A stretch of 64,000 nucleotides of DNA from Daucus carota subsp. sativus. Taxonomy: Eukaryota; Streptophyta; Magnoliopsida; Apiales; Apiaceae. The stretch is taken from positions 7,247,135-7,311,134 of the forward strand of contig NC_030385.2 of NCBI RefSeq assembly GCF_001625215.2, in the 5' to 3' direction. Every line of letters starts with the position of its first letter. Position 1 is the stretch's first letter. Shown here piece after piece: positions 24,058 to 36,800 of the stretch. Below the pieces are notes generated by a model. It saw nothing but the letters and a program-made list of their open reading frames with translations, made no database searches and was not told the origin of the DNA. The translations under genes and the position numbers were made by a program.

Positions 24058-24445
24058 TATTACTTCACCATGGTCGTGCTACAAACTTCCCACAATGTTT
24101 CAAACGGATGGTCCCAAACTATATACAATTAAACTGGAAATCAATGAATCCTACATTCTGAAGAAGAATACTATGTATTGGGTTACAAATATTTGTCATG
24201 AATTCAAGATGGAGAAACCAAACGAGAAGTGGAACAAACGATAACCGACGGTCGAAGAAGTTCCGGGAGTTAAAAGAAAAGGTACATCATCAACTTTTCC
24301 TCTGCAAAGACTTTCAAACCTTAACTGCGAATCATCAGGAGTTACAAAAGATTGAAAGGCGGCAAATAGCATCCAAGTCCCAATTTCAAAAGTATTAAAC
24401 AAAACTTTGGTGATGGTCAGGATTTAGCAATCAATGTAATAGTTA

Positions 24446-24685
24446 CTCCCTCCGTCTCCGAAAACGTTTTCCATTTGAAATGTCGGCATTGTTCATAACA
24501 CGAGACAAATTGCTAATTTACGTCTAATCTATAAGATAAAATATAGTCATGAGTGATCTTGTCGATTAATACGGTAAAGGTTTTATATTTAACACTAATA
24601 TAAAATCAAAGATATTAATGATCAAAAGTGTGTATTGACAAACGTGATAAGGACAAATGAGAAAAATATTTAGAGACGGAAGGAA
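24446..24685. mobile_element. Stowaway MITE
   Basis: Starts 'ctccctccgtctccg' and ends 'gagacggaaggaa' with TA on both sides (24444-24445 and 24686-24687). This is the Tc1/mariner Stowaway signature. 240 bp, non-coding. It lies about 560 bp downstream of the SKU5-similar stop codon. Confidence 0.85.
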
Positions 24686-25248
24686 TACCAGTTTATCATT
24701 TTGGTTCAACGAATCAAACACAGTACCTATGACATATGCAATCGAAAATTAAAAAATTGTTTTGAGTCTATATTCTTTTCACTATTACAAAGCCAAGCAA
24801 TGCGAGTATATATACTAGTTAAATAAAGTGATTTATAGATGTCGTAAAAATTATAAACAGATGCAGGTTCATCCTTTTTCAAACATTAAAAGAAATGTTT
24901 CCGTCACGTTAACTTTGATAGTATACAGGCTCTTGTTAAAATTTAACAAAATCTATTACAAAATAAAATCAATTCACTTATAGGTTACTGTAGTATACAT
25001 GTAATGCCAGGCAATCATTTAAAAACCAATAAATTTATTAATACAGTATAAAAATAGAAATTACAAAAATACATTATGTTCTTACAAAGTAAAAGAATGT
25101 GACCTTGAGTTAAGGTCGTTAAATTCTACAAGTTTTTGCATTAGTGCTTATAGAGCACCAAATAAGAAAATATCAGTAGAACTCAAATCTCAACCCTATA
25201 CTGAATCCACCTAGTAGCACGCACGGTTCTTATTTTTGGTATGAAGTC
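24686..25248. other. 3' flank of SKU5-similar gene
   Basis: AT-rich sequence that should include the 3' UTR of the oxidase-like gene in its last 200-300 bases. No other feature seen. Confidence 0.4.
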
Positions 25249-28200
25249 TTAAAGGGGTCGAGTGTGTCGTCCGGCAGCCCTGCCACACAGGCGAGCATTC
25301 TTGGGGATGGGGTATTCATCTCTTATTGAGTTGGTACCAGCATAAACTCGCATATAGAATTGTTGTCCCAGGTATTGTCGTGCCCAAAATTCCGACCTGA
25401 CGTTCCACATTCCCACGTTGTCAAGAGCCACGTAAATCGCAGTCCAGGACATGGGGTACACCTGCAACAGCAATGTGTTAATGTTACAGGCCCGAACGTT
25501 CATCAGGGTGCATGCAAAGGGATCGTGATTAGGAGCCTGTTTGTCTCGGTTTAAAGCCCGGACTTTAAGTCATTTTCAAGTTGCTGAAAAATGTCTGTTT
25601 ATTAAATCAAAATAATCCAAACAGACATTCTAAACTCCTGGCTTCTCACATTAAGTCACGTTAAGTCATAAGTCACAATTTTAAACTCAGCTAAACGGAC
25701 TCTAGATCTAGATGTCCTGAGGTTTTATGTTGGGGCCAAAAATTGAAATAATAAGTTGAGGTAGACTATTGTACCTGAACTGTGGTCCGTGCAATTGCAT
25801 CGCGGAGATTGTAATTGTTTCTGCTACCTGAGTTCCATTGCCCTCCATCCATTCTGGATATAACAAACACCAAACCAAATTAGAGGACCTAAAATGAAGT
25901 TCAACAAGGAATTTATTATATTATTGTACATTACTTACCCCACTACAAAGAAAGAATATCCGTCAATGTGCCAGCTCTGAATGATATCTTCTGTATTTTC
26001 AAACACAATTTCGACAAAGGCTCTGAAATCAGCGCCCAGAACAGAAGTGTCAAGGTACAAGCCCCCACCGGTGGGGTTGGGAGAGATGCTATTAACTCGA
26101 AAAACTCCTTGGATGTTGAAGTAGTCAGCGAGCTTCAAGGGAGTGTCAGCTGGCACAAAAGAGACACTGTTGACTCCATATCTCTGCTTGCCACCGACTT
26201 GACCAGCTGAACTGGACAGTCTGATAGTTCTGCTAGTGGGTATCATACCATAATGGTAGGAACCCTGTGGGTTAGGTCTTGGTCCACTTGCTGTAAGATT
26301 AGTCCTGAGAAACACGCAAAGAAGCAATTTTAGTATGAGACTACAACAACCATGAATCAAATTTGACAGACCAGGGCCTAAAAAGGAGACAAGCAAAGGA
26401 ACCTGATAGATCGGGCCTGGTTTAAAGACCAATCAACCTGGATGGTAGGTCCACCAGGGGGTGGGCCTGAGACTGGACCAGCGGAGTTGCTGTACTTGAG
26501 AATAGCAATGCCAGTGAGGATTTGAGTGGTAAAACGAGTCGATGCAACAATGTAGTAGTCTTGAGATGGTTGGTCAGCGGTGACCAGCACTGAGTAACAT
26601 TGGCCAACATGAACATCTAAAAAGGAGTAGGATGTTTGCAATGTGTGTGTTCCTTCCACCTCAACTAGTTTCATCTTGTGACCTTGAATGCGAAAATTGA
26701 GCGAATGTTCTAGCCCCACATTGCATATTCTCAGCCTGTATGTTTTTCCTGATACCAAAATCCAGCTTAACAATCCTTTTCCATACATTTTACTAATACA
26801 ACCTATAGTAGACTACATTCATGAGCATATGATGTACCTTGTTCGACGTTAAAAGAGAGTCCATTAGGTCCACGTCCATTAATAAGAACGCCATCAGGAA
26901 AGGGTAACTTCTTACCAGCGTCCAAGTGTTTCCTCAAATCCTATTACAAAGACGGTAAATTATTAACATTTTACAGTGTTCCAGAAATTGCTGAGATTAG
27001 TACAGACTTAATGATGATCAAACGAAACAATTAGGAGTGGGTGAACTTGAAAACTGACAATTTAGAAAATTTGTAATGGGTCAGTGGGATTAGGAGGAGA
27101 ATTGAAAGCGAAATGGGCACATGGATGAGTACTGAAGGGCTCAAGGGTAGCTGAGACATGGAGGGTCATCAATATCATTTGTCAATTGCAATCATAGGCC
27201 TTCTCTTGGTGAATATATAAAGTAACACGTGAACTGGCCCACCAATACCACCATTATAAACTTCCATGTGAAAGTAGACACTACTAGAAGAGAACAATAC
27301 ACTGCCAGTTGTTCTGATGGACATCACTGGAGCAAGTGCAGCAATGTATCTATCAACATAATCATATCCATATTTTTGACCCCAAAGCAGAAACAGAAAA
27401 AAAAGAAATCACATTCATGTTTCTCTATTTGTTAATAAATTTCAGTCAATTTAAGCTTTTAATTATGGTTAATTAATGATTTAGAGCAGAACATATTGAG
27501 ATATAGATGGGCCAAACATGTCACATTTAGAAAGTTGAGCAAGGAATGGGCTGTCATTGCCCACAGCACACTTCCATTGAAAAGTAAGTGAAGTAGGTCC
27601 GTGGGGTTAATGTTATCTCTAGCATTTAGCTCACCACCATCAACAAAAGTCACCCTATTTATTAGTCATGAAAAAAATGTTCTTATTTTGTTACCGACAC
27701 AATTAGTTAGACCAGTCCTAAAAAGTCTTAAATCAGGCTCCCGGGTTTTAGACAGGGAGGAATTACGAATTAAAGCAAAGGTAAAAGAAGTGAAATTACC
27801 GTGTGATTGGCCTTGTACCAGTCTCCAATCAGGACAGTGTAGTCGCCTGCAGGTTCGTCGAATGGTACAGGGATTCTGGGACGGCTGAGAATTCGGATGC
27901 CACCAAAACCGCCAGCTGCTTTGTGGAATGCAAGAGAAGGGAAGTAGTAAAAGCTTCCGATCTGATCCTTGACTTGTAGGATGTACGTGTAGTTTCTGCC
28001 AGGAGGGATCGGGCAAGTTGTTCCATAAACTCCATCCACAAATGAATTTCTTCTCTGCTGAATCCCAGACCTACATTTTACCTTTCATAGTTAGGTTTCA
28101 CTATAACTAAACCAACCAAGTACATTATTCAGTAGCATAAAGCATTCAAGTTACTTTGCAACTAAATCAACAAATATCTCGCTCACAGAGCATGTTTAAA

Positions 28201-29862
28201 ACCTTCTAGTGAATTTAAGTAACTTTTTTTACGACAGTCATTCAACAAGACTCGAATAATCGACCTTTTGTTTTCCTATTCACCGTGCTAATGTCGTATC
28301 ATGTGATTTACATGTCAAACACAGATTGATTGAATTTTCAACTTTTCTGCAGGACAAGGGTTTAGCAAAAATCTAACTTATTAGTTCAAGCATGTGAACT
28401 CACACTACCGGACAAAATTTAAAAGAAGATATAATTAAGAAAATAGTATAATTTAGTCTAGTAGTACAAAACATAGTCATTCTTTGGGGACAGTGTGAGA
28501 ATATAATTGCTGTGAAACTTTTAAGCTAAGCTTGTGAACTGTATTCAGTTTATATTTGCAAGGAAAATGCCAACTGCAGATAAAGCATTATTCCACAATA
28601 ACACTAAAAATATGCTGCTACAACATTATCAGATTTTTGTGGCCAGGCCAGACCGGAAAGCAATAGCACAATGACCAAGGAGCATTAGATTCATTTCTAC
28701 AGTTGTCCTAAAATCAAACTAAACTGACACACGGGTACTACGTACCACTCAATGTTTGAACATTTAGCTGGCTTGTACTGTTTTTTTCTTTAAAATCTGC
28801 TTTCTTCTCTATTTCTTCTTGTTGATGAATAATTTCAATGTGGGTTTTCTAGATTTATAAGAGCATTCACATTGGATTCTTAATCCCCATCCCTATTTTT
28901 TTACTAAATTTAGTAATTCCCTAAAATTATTTTCATGAATTTAAAAATCTTCTATATCTCATTCCCCATCCTATCTCACCCCATCCCTATATTCCCTTTT
29001 ATATTACTTATTTCTCTCTCTTCCATTTATTATCAAATCAATTACACTTATAAACAAAACTAAAAAAATGAAAAAAGAAGAAATGGGGAATGAATAGTAA
29101 GTCCCCAAATATGGGGTTTTAGTTTTTGTCCCCAAAACTAAACCCCATTTTAGGGTTTCGGATGGAGCAGTAATTTGGACAAAAAATTAAAAATTTCCCT
29201 AAATTATAGGGATATGGAAAATATGGGGAACCCAATGGGAATGCTCTAATGGTAGCTCAGAAGTTATCATCTTTTATACTTTATTTAATTTTTCATTTTC
29301 TTAAAAAGTTAATTAAATTCGATAAGAGCAGTTTCTCACCTAACCGAGTTTAATGCAATTTAGCAGCAGAAAGGCAATGTGAGTTTGTAACTTTACTTGT
29401 CATGTAAATACTAGTGATTCTCACTTAAGTCTTCATATCACATTCATGAAATTTGTATGTGAGAAGAGAGAGATGAGTTACCAGGAGAGTAGAAAAGGTT
29501 GGTCTAAGCTGTTAAACACATTAATAATTAGATTATCATTTGTAACTGAATGAATGTCTGGTCCAGGAAACTGTCCATTAATCAAGATCCCCTGCAATAA
29601 GATTAAAAAAAAAAAACTAAATCTTCTTGAAAATAAAAATAAATGAAGAAATGCACATAAAAGTTATGAAAAAAATGAAAATATAATTTTAAGCAACCGA
29701 TTCTCCTAAAATCTCAAAGTCGTTAACCTGTTGGCGAACGCCGAGAGGGTAGATATCACCATAAGTGACATTCCAGTTAAAGAACCTATAAGGATCCTCT
29801 GCTCCAACAATGCCCACCAGAGCCACACACAAACTCAGCAAAAATGCTGAATCCACCCACAT
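25249..29862 (-). CDS. SKU5-similar (SKS) multicopper-oxidase homologue
   Basis: Eight exons: 29862-29728, 29591-29482, 28070-27800, 26940-26838, 26748-26403, 26304-25939, 25853-25775, 25461-25249, encoding 540 residues. Signal peptide is residues 1-21 (MWVDSAFLLSLCVALVGIVGA). Three cupredoxin-like domains follow with family marks GQFPGPDI, GTTCPIPPG, AAGGFGGIRI, LPFPDGVLINGRGPNG, MKLVEVEGTHT, SWHIDGYSFFVVG and MWNVRSEFWARQYLGQQFY. Almost all copper ligands of laccase/ascorbate oxidase are replaced (SWSGIQQ where the active family has HWHG; FYYFPS for HYHG), so catalysis of the oxidase type is not expected. There is no hydrophobic GPI-anchor tail; the protein ends HTRPL like the pollen-type, Bp10/SKS11-like branch. 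Expected to be a secreted cell-wall glycoprotein. Introns 2 and 7 hold MITEs. Confidence 0.93.
25532..25703. mobile_element. MITE in SKS intron 7
   Basis: The ends 'ggagcctgtttgtctcgg' and 'ctcagctaaacggactct' are inverted relatives, and the interior contains 'ttaagtcattttcaag' and its complement-like partner 'cacgttaagtcataagtc'. This is the pattern of hAT-type 'gagcctgtttg' MITEs. It lies between the last two exons of the SKS gene, away from the splice sites. Confidence 0.6.
28861..29246. mobile_element. Tourist (PIF/Harbinger) MITE in SKS intron 2
   Basis: Inverted ends 'gagcattcacattgg' and 'ccaatgggaatgctc' flanked by TAA on both sides (28858-28860 and 29247-29249), the PIF/Harbinger target duplication. 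386 bp, non-coding, with internal near-palindromic 'ccccatattt' words. Fully inside the 1.4-kb intron 2 of the SKS gene. Confidence 0.8.
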
Positions 29863-31051
29863 TATAATATTATAAATGTGAGTTATCTGATGAAGAAGCT
29901 TGTGTTTGTTTGTGAGAAGATGATGCAGAGAGACTAGAAGAGCAGAGTATGATTTGTGGAGGGAGTGGATGAAAAGGGGTGTGTGTAGACTAAAGTGCAG
30001 AAGAGGGTCCTTTTATAATTTAAGCAGAGCCAGTGAAATGGGGAGGGAATTATGAGTGTAATCTGGAGGGACAAATGGGGAATTAGTGCAGTGATTAAAT
30101 ATTTGATGGGAGGGAAATAAATAAGAAACGGTGTCGGTGTGAATGCATTCACAACAGTCCATGCCTCTTCGGTTCTTGATTATTTTTAATTAAATTTGTA
30201 TTATTGTGCTTCTTTGGTCATACGATACTGTAGTTGGTGGGTGACGCGGGAAGCTGCATGTGCTCACAGCCGTATGTTTCAGAATTGTTAGTGTTCTTCA
30301 ATTATATTTCATTTTATTCAGATTATATATATAGCAGTTGTTTGGGAACAAACCCCTTCCGATTTTTTCTGATGAAAAGTCGGTTTCTAATTTTGTTGTG
30401 ACCCGTTTGTGTATAAAAATATATTTACAAAAAATTGAGAATATTAGATTTTGTTTTGGGATTTCTGTTTTTTTCTCAAATAGTTTAATCACTTATAAGT
30501 TTTAATTTACGTCTCACTTGTGATAAACTTTTTTAAGCTCAACTAAACGGCTTCATAAGTTACACGAATTAAAAACTGTCGTTTTATTATATTTGACTTT
30601 TTATAAGATATTAAAAATATCGCATCTAAATATAAATATTTACATGAAATTTATATCAAATAAAAATGTAGAACTTATCTTTTAATTTGATATAAAAGAC
30701 GATTTGAATTTGGCCATTTAGGTATGGATATTTTTCTCTTACATCTTAATATATATATATGTTAAAAACTAAATATCAGAAACAATAAAAACGGGAGATA
30801 GAGGGAGTATATATATTATTTTCAATTTTTGTATTACATGGAGTGATCTACAGTATGATGAAATTAGCTACACTGATATAAATTAATAACTTAGCTAAAA
30901 TTTAGTAAATAGTGCTTCAATATAATTAATTGGGCATACGAATCAACTATATTTTACAAATAGTGATTCTAATACTATTCCAAGTTGGTTGTAATATAAT
31001 TACTTGCAAAAGTTCTATCAAGGTTCAATATATATAATTAATATTAAGCTC
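29863..31051. other. SKS promoter side and spacer
   Basis: Leader and promoter side of the SKS gene, followed by AT-rich spacer. A lone Stowaway-like right end ('agatagagggagta') at about 30793-30807 has no visible partner and is probably a truncated copy. No gene seen. Confidence 0.4.
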
Positions 31052-31801
31052 ATGTTCACTTTGATGGAATGAAATAAGTAGAGAATGAAATAAAAAATTA
31101 TGATAAAGAAAAATAAAGTATGGGAAAATTATTACTAAACAAGAGTTAGTTTAAATTTTATATGATGAACATAATAAGGAAATATGATGTTCATCAAGAA
31201 GGCCAGATAAGAAGGGTGTATTGGATTGGGATTTTAATGCATTTGTTTGCATTCATGAAATCCGAGGGTATTCGATTGGGATTGTTTGAAATCCATTAAA
31301 ATCTTGAGGTATTCAATTGGGATTTTAAATTATGCTACAAAATCCGGTGGTATTCAATCGGGATTTTAAATTATATTTTAAAATCCGATGGTATTCAATT
31401 GGGATTGTTTAAAATCCATTAAAATCTGATGGTATTCAAATGCTGATGGATTTTTTTTCATTTTATAAAATGATGGATTTTGTGGCATTATTCAGTGTAT
31501 TTTAAGTTTTTTGAAATCCCACCAAATTCAATGGGATTTTGAAGCATTGTACCTAAATCCTATCAACTCTGCAACATTTCATCAAGAATACGCACAAAAT
31601 CAAAATCCCATACAATCCATTAAAATCCACAGACTAAAAACAATCCATTAAAATCCCGATCGAATACACCCTTTCAATTCAAATAGTTGGAGTGGAATAA
31701 TTCAAAGAACGAAAATTATATATCTTTTCTCCAATCACTTTTAATTTAGAATATAAATTTTATTCTATTTTCCGTCGTTCTGGTCCATTCAAATGAACAC
31801 G
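31052..31801. mobile_element. MITE interrupted by a second MITE
   Basis: The outer ends 'atgttcactttgatgg' and 'ccattcaaatgaacac' match the family of the element at 16011-16330. Without the inserted sequence the outer element would be about 290 bp, near the 320 bp of its relative. The inner element is listed separately. Non-coding. Confidence 0.65.
31214..31671. mobile_element. Nested MITE with 'gggtgtattggattggg' ends
   Basis: Terminal inverted repeats 'gggtgtattggattggg' and 'cccgatcgaatacaccc', followed inside by several direct copies of 'ggtattcaattgggatttta' with complements on the right half. About 458 bp, inserted within the outer MITE. This is a common plant foldback-like MITE pattern. 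Exact target duplication uncertain. Confidence 0.7.
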
Positions 31802-32830
31802 GTAGCTAAAAGTGACTAGCTACAATTTAGGAGTGCCAGGTGATAATCATAATTTTTCCTTATTTACACTATAATTTGATATATTTTATATTTAAACTCT
31901 GTTTTAAATTTTAGCACTTTTATCTAGGAAATTTAAATTAAATTAATATATCATTACAAGAATTATAGATAATACATATATATATGTATATATAATCTTA
32001 GTGAATTTACAAGATCCGTTACGGATTATAGATAAAAAAATTTGTCTAGAGTGACAAACTTCCTTATAATTTTTTTATAATAATTATTTTTAATATGCTA
32101 AAATAGAATTTTATGGGAGAGATTTAAATCGTTTGAGATGTTTATAAAATTGATCAAATGATGTGAGATGCTTTTATAGAATAATATTTGCGAGGCAGGG
32201 CATTTTGGCATTACTCAGATTAGTGAATTGTGGTATCATATGAAAGGGAGTGTTAAATAGAAGAGGTAACTAGTAAGGAAACAAAACATCCAATAGGAGC
32301 TGAGCTTATTGGTGCTCAAAGTTTATTTATACGGATTATTATATCATTTAGGCTACCAACCAGATCGTCTTTGATAAATTACCCTACCGACCATTTCTTG
32401 TCTATAAAAGATAAACCACACTACCACCAACAGATACAGGTGAAAAACCAAAACAACAGTAATCACGTTGTCTTCGCCAACTGCTGTAAAACACCCAACT
32501 CTTCATGTTTTAAATTTTGTTTTTTTCAACCTTTTAATTTCCTCCTTCAAGAATTAGATTATTTTCTATTAATCAGAAAAGTTTTGCTTGCGAATTTGAA
32601 TTAAATATAAAAAGATGTGAAGAAGCGGATGTCCCCTCCATTCCACTGGAAATCACCACTTAGTAAAGGACAAGGCATGTGCTTTTTGTTTGCCGACGTT
32701 CTCTTTATCATGCCTTTCAATTGCTTAGGCGCAGTTAAACAATCGAGTCGAACTGAGCTGAGCTTAATCTTTTCGAGATGAATATTTCAATTCATATTTG
32801 CTGTAACTTTTGTATAAAAACATAGGTCAT
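31802..32830. other. Intergenic, no gene seen
   Basis: About 1 kb of AT-rich sequence with no exon or complete repeat recognised. The open frame at 32371-32604 has no recognisable domain. Confidence 0.4.
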
Positions 32831-33093
32831 GTTTGGAAGTTAGAGGTTTGTATTAAAATTAGAGGTTTTAATGCTAGTGTTTGATAGTTAGCGGATTGAA
32901 ATAGAGATTTTGGCTCAAAAAACTAATTTTCAAAAAGCTGTTTTGAGGAGTTTTTTGGGAACAACTATTTTCCAAACAGTTTTACCATAAACCGCTAATC
33001 CAATCCGCTAGTCAAAACATCTATTTAAATCAGCTAGAGTTAGTCAAAACATCTGATTCGATCCACTAATCGCTAACCGCTAATTCCCAAACA
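32831..33093. mobile_element. hAT-type MITE
   Basis: Inverted ends 'gtttggaagttagaggtt' and 'aaccgctaattcccaaac' (imperfect) flanked by a 7-base direct repeat 'aggtcat' (32824-32830 and 33094-33100). The interior has repeated 'ccgcta/tagcgg' words. Size, ends and duplication length fit hAT MITEs. Confidence 0.65.
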
Positions 33094-33100
33094 AGGTCAT

Positions 33101-33949
33101 AGTCTCTTGCGCATTTTGTTTGAAATTTCGAATTTAATTACGGATGATACTATTGATATGAAATTTCACTATATATGTACTCTTCTACAAGCAACATTAA
33201 ACATCCAGATAAGAAGAGGAAAGGATGCAGCTAGCATTGATAGCACCACCGACCGCAATTAGGGGCCGAATTTGTACAAAGCATGGCTAAAAGATGATAT
33301 TATTTGATCAACATAATAGAGAAAGACTTAGAGAAACAAAAAGTGATTGCCAAATTATACACATAATTGCCTGTTAATTATGTTCAAGGAGATAAAAGAG
33401 AGACTTGACCAACTAAAAGTGATTGCGATAGTAGACTTTTAAGCTGTCTATAATCATTACCTATCTATTTTTTTTCGAATTTTGAATCTGATTGCTGAGG
33501 GAAAAACCTTACCTCACTGGAAATACAAAGGAAATTCAATAACTTGCCTAAGCTTATATGGAATTTAATTTATAGATATTACTGACAAGAATAAAGAGCA
33601 TGCTGCGGAATTAATCTAACCACAAAATTATTATCAGGGAATTACTCTTACAATGATCACATAAAGAATAGTAACTACATTTATTAGGAAAAAAAACAGA
33701 TACCCCTGTATTGAAAATAATACATCTTTTCTTAATTGGTGAATCTAAGTTAACTCCTTTCCTGCAGATGCTCTAAAGAACTCTCTTTCCAGTTTCCTGT
33801 GGTGTACAGGAGTACAGAACAATATCTGGAATGTGAATCCATCTAATCAAACTACATTGATATGCAAGGGTCACTACAGAAATATTACACAATGTAAATT
33901 TAGTCTCTATCATCTATTAAACACAGATGTGGCTATTGCTACAATAACC
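33101..33949. other. Intergenic, no gene seen
   Basis: Nothing recognisable apart from a short open frame (33833-34033) without a known domain. Confidence 0.4.
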
Positions 33950-35900
33950 TTGCCAGTTCAAGGTTCTCTAACAGAACCAAAGGTAGATATGCCCAAGGCA
34001 TACCTTGATCTTAGGGTAAGGCTTCGTTATTAACGCATCACTAAGTTAAATGAGCATCACCTTTGCTCGACAAGCTTGGACCTTGATTGGGCCTTCAATA
34101 GTAGGGCTTCAATCCAATCAGGATACCAAATCTAACCCTAATTTTTAATAAATTTGACTGCATATATCTATTTAATCTGTTGAACTCATTACTTCATATA
34201 ATGAAAAAGTTTTTCTTCAAAATTTCATAACCTCGCCTAACTAAAAGTAGTGAGATTCTTGCCTTCTCTGTAATACTTGTTTCTCCTCCTCCATGAAACA
34301 GTGTTAGGTTCAGAAATCTCATCTCTTTTACTTAATTTATTTACACATCTTCCACGCAACTCTTCTGGACTTTCATGCATCAGAAAGGCTAAACCAAACC
34401 AGACATACCTACCGCATGTCCCGCACAGAAGTAGAAAATGTGGAGAGTAAAAATCAATCAGATCTTACTCCTACCCCTACAGCTCCATTCTTTTTGTAAA
34501 ACAACTCTGGCTTCTAAAATTACACACTTCTCTTATTTTTTTGTGGGAACTGCCAAATAATAATCAAGAATCCAACTAACCAACCTCAGTATATATGCAC
34601 AGCCCACTTTATAACAGCTAGCTGGCTGCTGCTTCATAATGAATTCTGATTTAATCTCAAATTTGACATCTAGATCACCATAATTATAGCCCTGACCTGC
34701 AATAACAGGATAGCGACTCCATATCTATTTAATACTGTTTGACTTGTATACGCTATTCTGATAAAAGCGAACTTTTAAAACCTGATCAATATGTAGGACA
34801 GGTTTTAGTGTTTTACAAAGGCTTGATGATAGAAGAAGAACAGAACTAGGGGATAAAAGATTTAAAATTAATAAATAAGGCAAAAGCCTCCAGAATGACA
34901 ATCATGATACAATACTTTATAATAATCTTAAATGCTCTAAACTTGGAGATAATAAACCTATACTAGTCCTAACAAAAACTATGAAATTATGAGTGAATGT
35001 CTCAAGCTAACCATACTACGTCACATGCAACTTCTAGTCATCTATCCCACAACTTGATATAAGGTTATTGCTGCCACCACCTAACTAAGGCACAAGGTTG
35101 TCCAACAGAACTAAAGGAATAAGTCCAAGGCATGCCTCAAGCCCAGGGAAGATTAAAAGATGCACCTCGGAGTAAAATGAGTCTCCCCATTATCCTACAA
35201 GTATGGGTCCACTTTGGGCCTTCAAAATTAATGCTTTGACCTTATGACATGCAAGTTATGCAAAACATGACTAATAAGAAAAAACCACCCTGCTCTATTA
35301 GACAAGTCTAACACAAGATGTTTACTCTCTCCAGCCCACCCTTAACTCTAACATATCCTTCTTTGCTCAGATATGCTGAAAAGTTCTCATCTACGATGTC
35401 ACAGCCTCACCTATGTGAAAATTGTAAGATTCCTATCTTCTTCACAATCCTTGTTTGTCCCCTATTGAGGAGTTAAGCTTTAATTCGTTTCTAACCCACC
35501 TCTTTATATGCACAATACAATATGTATTAGCTTGCTTCTTCATACTGAATTCTAATCAATTTATAACTTAAAGATCTAGGCCTACTATGTTTATAACCCT
35601 GACCCATTTACATTATCAAGATGGCAGCCCCAACATATCTATTCAATTACGCTGGACTTGAAATGGTTTTGCGGACAAATATAGAATTTTAACACGTGAC
35701 CATAGGTGTAGGACAGGTTTTACAAGTCTATACAAAAAGAGGATACAGGTAAGGTCTTAATGTTTCAAAGACAAAAGGCCCAGAAAAAAAGACAATTATA
35801 AGCTGAGATCTGATACTTTTAACAACCTGGATTGACATAAAATGAAAATAAACCTAGACTAATCCTAACTAAACTTAAGTAATAGGACTTCAATTACCAA
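33950..35900. repeat. Old direct duplication of non-coding sequence
   Basis: Two diverged direct copies, about 33950-35010 and 35085-35900. Shared landmarks in the same order include 'aacagaac(c/t)aaagg', 'ccaaggcat', 'gggccttcaa', 'cctcgcctaac/cctcacctatg', 'ataaccctgacc/atagccctgacc' and 'tgtaggacaggtttta'. The spacing drifts from about 1,135 to 915 bases through indels. I see no coding frame, and the source of the unit is unknown. Confidence 0.55.
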
Positions 35901-36392
35901 CCATACTCTAAAGTCTAAAACATTCCGAGTGATAACAAGTACTAGTAATTAACAACATTTAAATTCCCTGAACCTCATCAACCTTCGGGAGCCCAATTTA
36001 GGAATAAACCAATACTCCACTATAACATAAATTTAACTCAAGTGACATAGCAAAAACACAGCATATGATAGTAAAAGAATAGCATGGTAAATAGTCATGA
36101 ACAAAATCACAGTAGTTTTCCCGAGCGTTACAGAAGGAGCAAGGCGCAAGAACCCCTAGAGCCTAGGCGTGCAACTCTTATCAAAACTTACAAACAATTC
36201 AAAATTCTACAAAGTGTGATACAGCATCAGTAAAACTGCATAAATCATACTCCACTTAATAGTTTTTCCCTTACTCGAAACGCCATAACATAATAGCATC
36301 AAATTATTACTCAAAAATACGCAACTAACTTGTTAAATCTCAACCAAATCACGTTGTCAACTGAAAAACAAAAAAGCCCTAATTTTTATAAT

Positions 36393-36722
36393 TCAGTTGT
36401 TATTATCATTACCAAACAGAATGCGAAGCCTGTTGGCGAAATGGCCGGAGGGTTCGAGAGCGGCTTCAGCAAGGAGACTAGTTTTGATGTGATCGATACG
36501 CTCCTTGAGGCTTTTCTGTTCTTCTTGGAGGGCGTAGTGGTCTTCTTCGAGCTCGTAAAGGCGGTACTTTTGGCCGGCGGAGCGGAGACTGAGAAGTAAA
36601 ATTCCGGTCATGACGAAGAGCTGAAAGAAGCTGTCTTTTCTTTTGATGGCGTTGGCGACGAAGCCCAGTGATTTGTTTGCTTTCTCCACGCCGCCGGCGG
36701 TTGAGGGATTTGACGACGACAT
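36393..36722 (-). CDS. Small conserved plant membrane protein with coiled coil
   Basis: Intronless frame of 109 residues. The N-terminus is Ser/Ala-rich. Then come KSLGFVANAIKRKDSFFQL and one hydrophobic segment, FVMTGILLLSLRSAG (about residues 36-50), followed by a charged coiled coil (YRLYELEEDHYALQEEQKSL, then RIDHIKTSLL) and a short tail FANRLRILFGND. Similar small single-helix proteins occur throughout land plants. From memory this may be the group of about 9-12 kDa outer-envelope or mitochondrial-membrane proteins (At1g16000/At1g80890-like), but I am not certain. Role unknown. A Tourist MITE starts about 80 bp upstream of the ATG. Confidence 0.75.
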   Translation of the reverse strand: MSSSNPSTAGGVEKANKSLGFVANAIKRKDSFFQLFVMTGILLLSLRSAGQKYRLYELEEDHYALQEEQKSLKERIDHIKTSLLAEAALEPSGHFANRLRILFGNDNNN

Positions 36723-36800
36723 GCCTTCACTCTACTAGTACTTGGACCCAGATTTCGAAATATATACGTATATACTTGCTGCTCATCCCTGTACTTATAA

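Noticed and set aside
24198-24398. Open frame between the pogo MITE and the Stowaway MITE
   Set aside because: Charged sequence of 66 codons, open on both strands, without a family match or splice context; coding status unsupported.
27459-27653. Open frame within SKS intron 3 (FVDGGELNARDN...)
   Set aside because: Exon 3 joins exon 4 (TDLRKHLDAGKKLPFPDG) directly in phase and family order, so this is intronic; no domain recognised.
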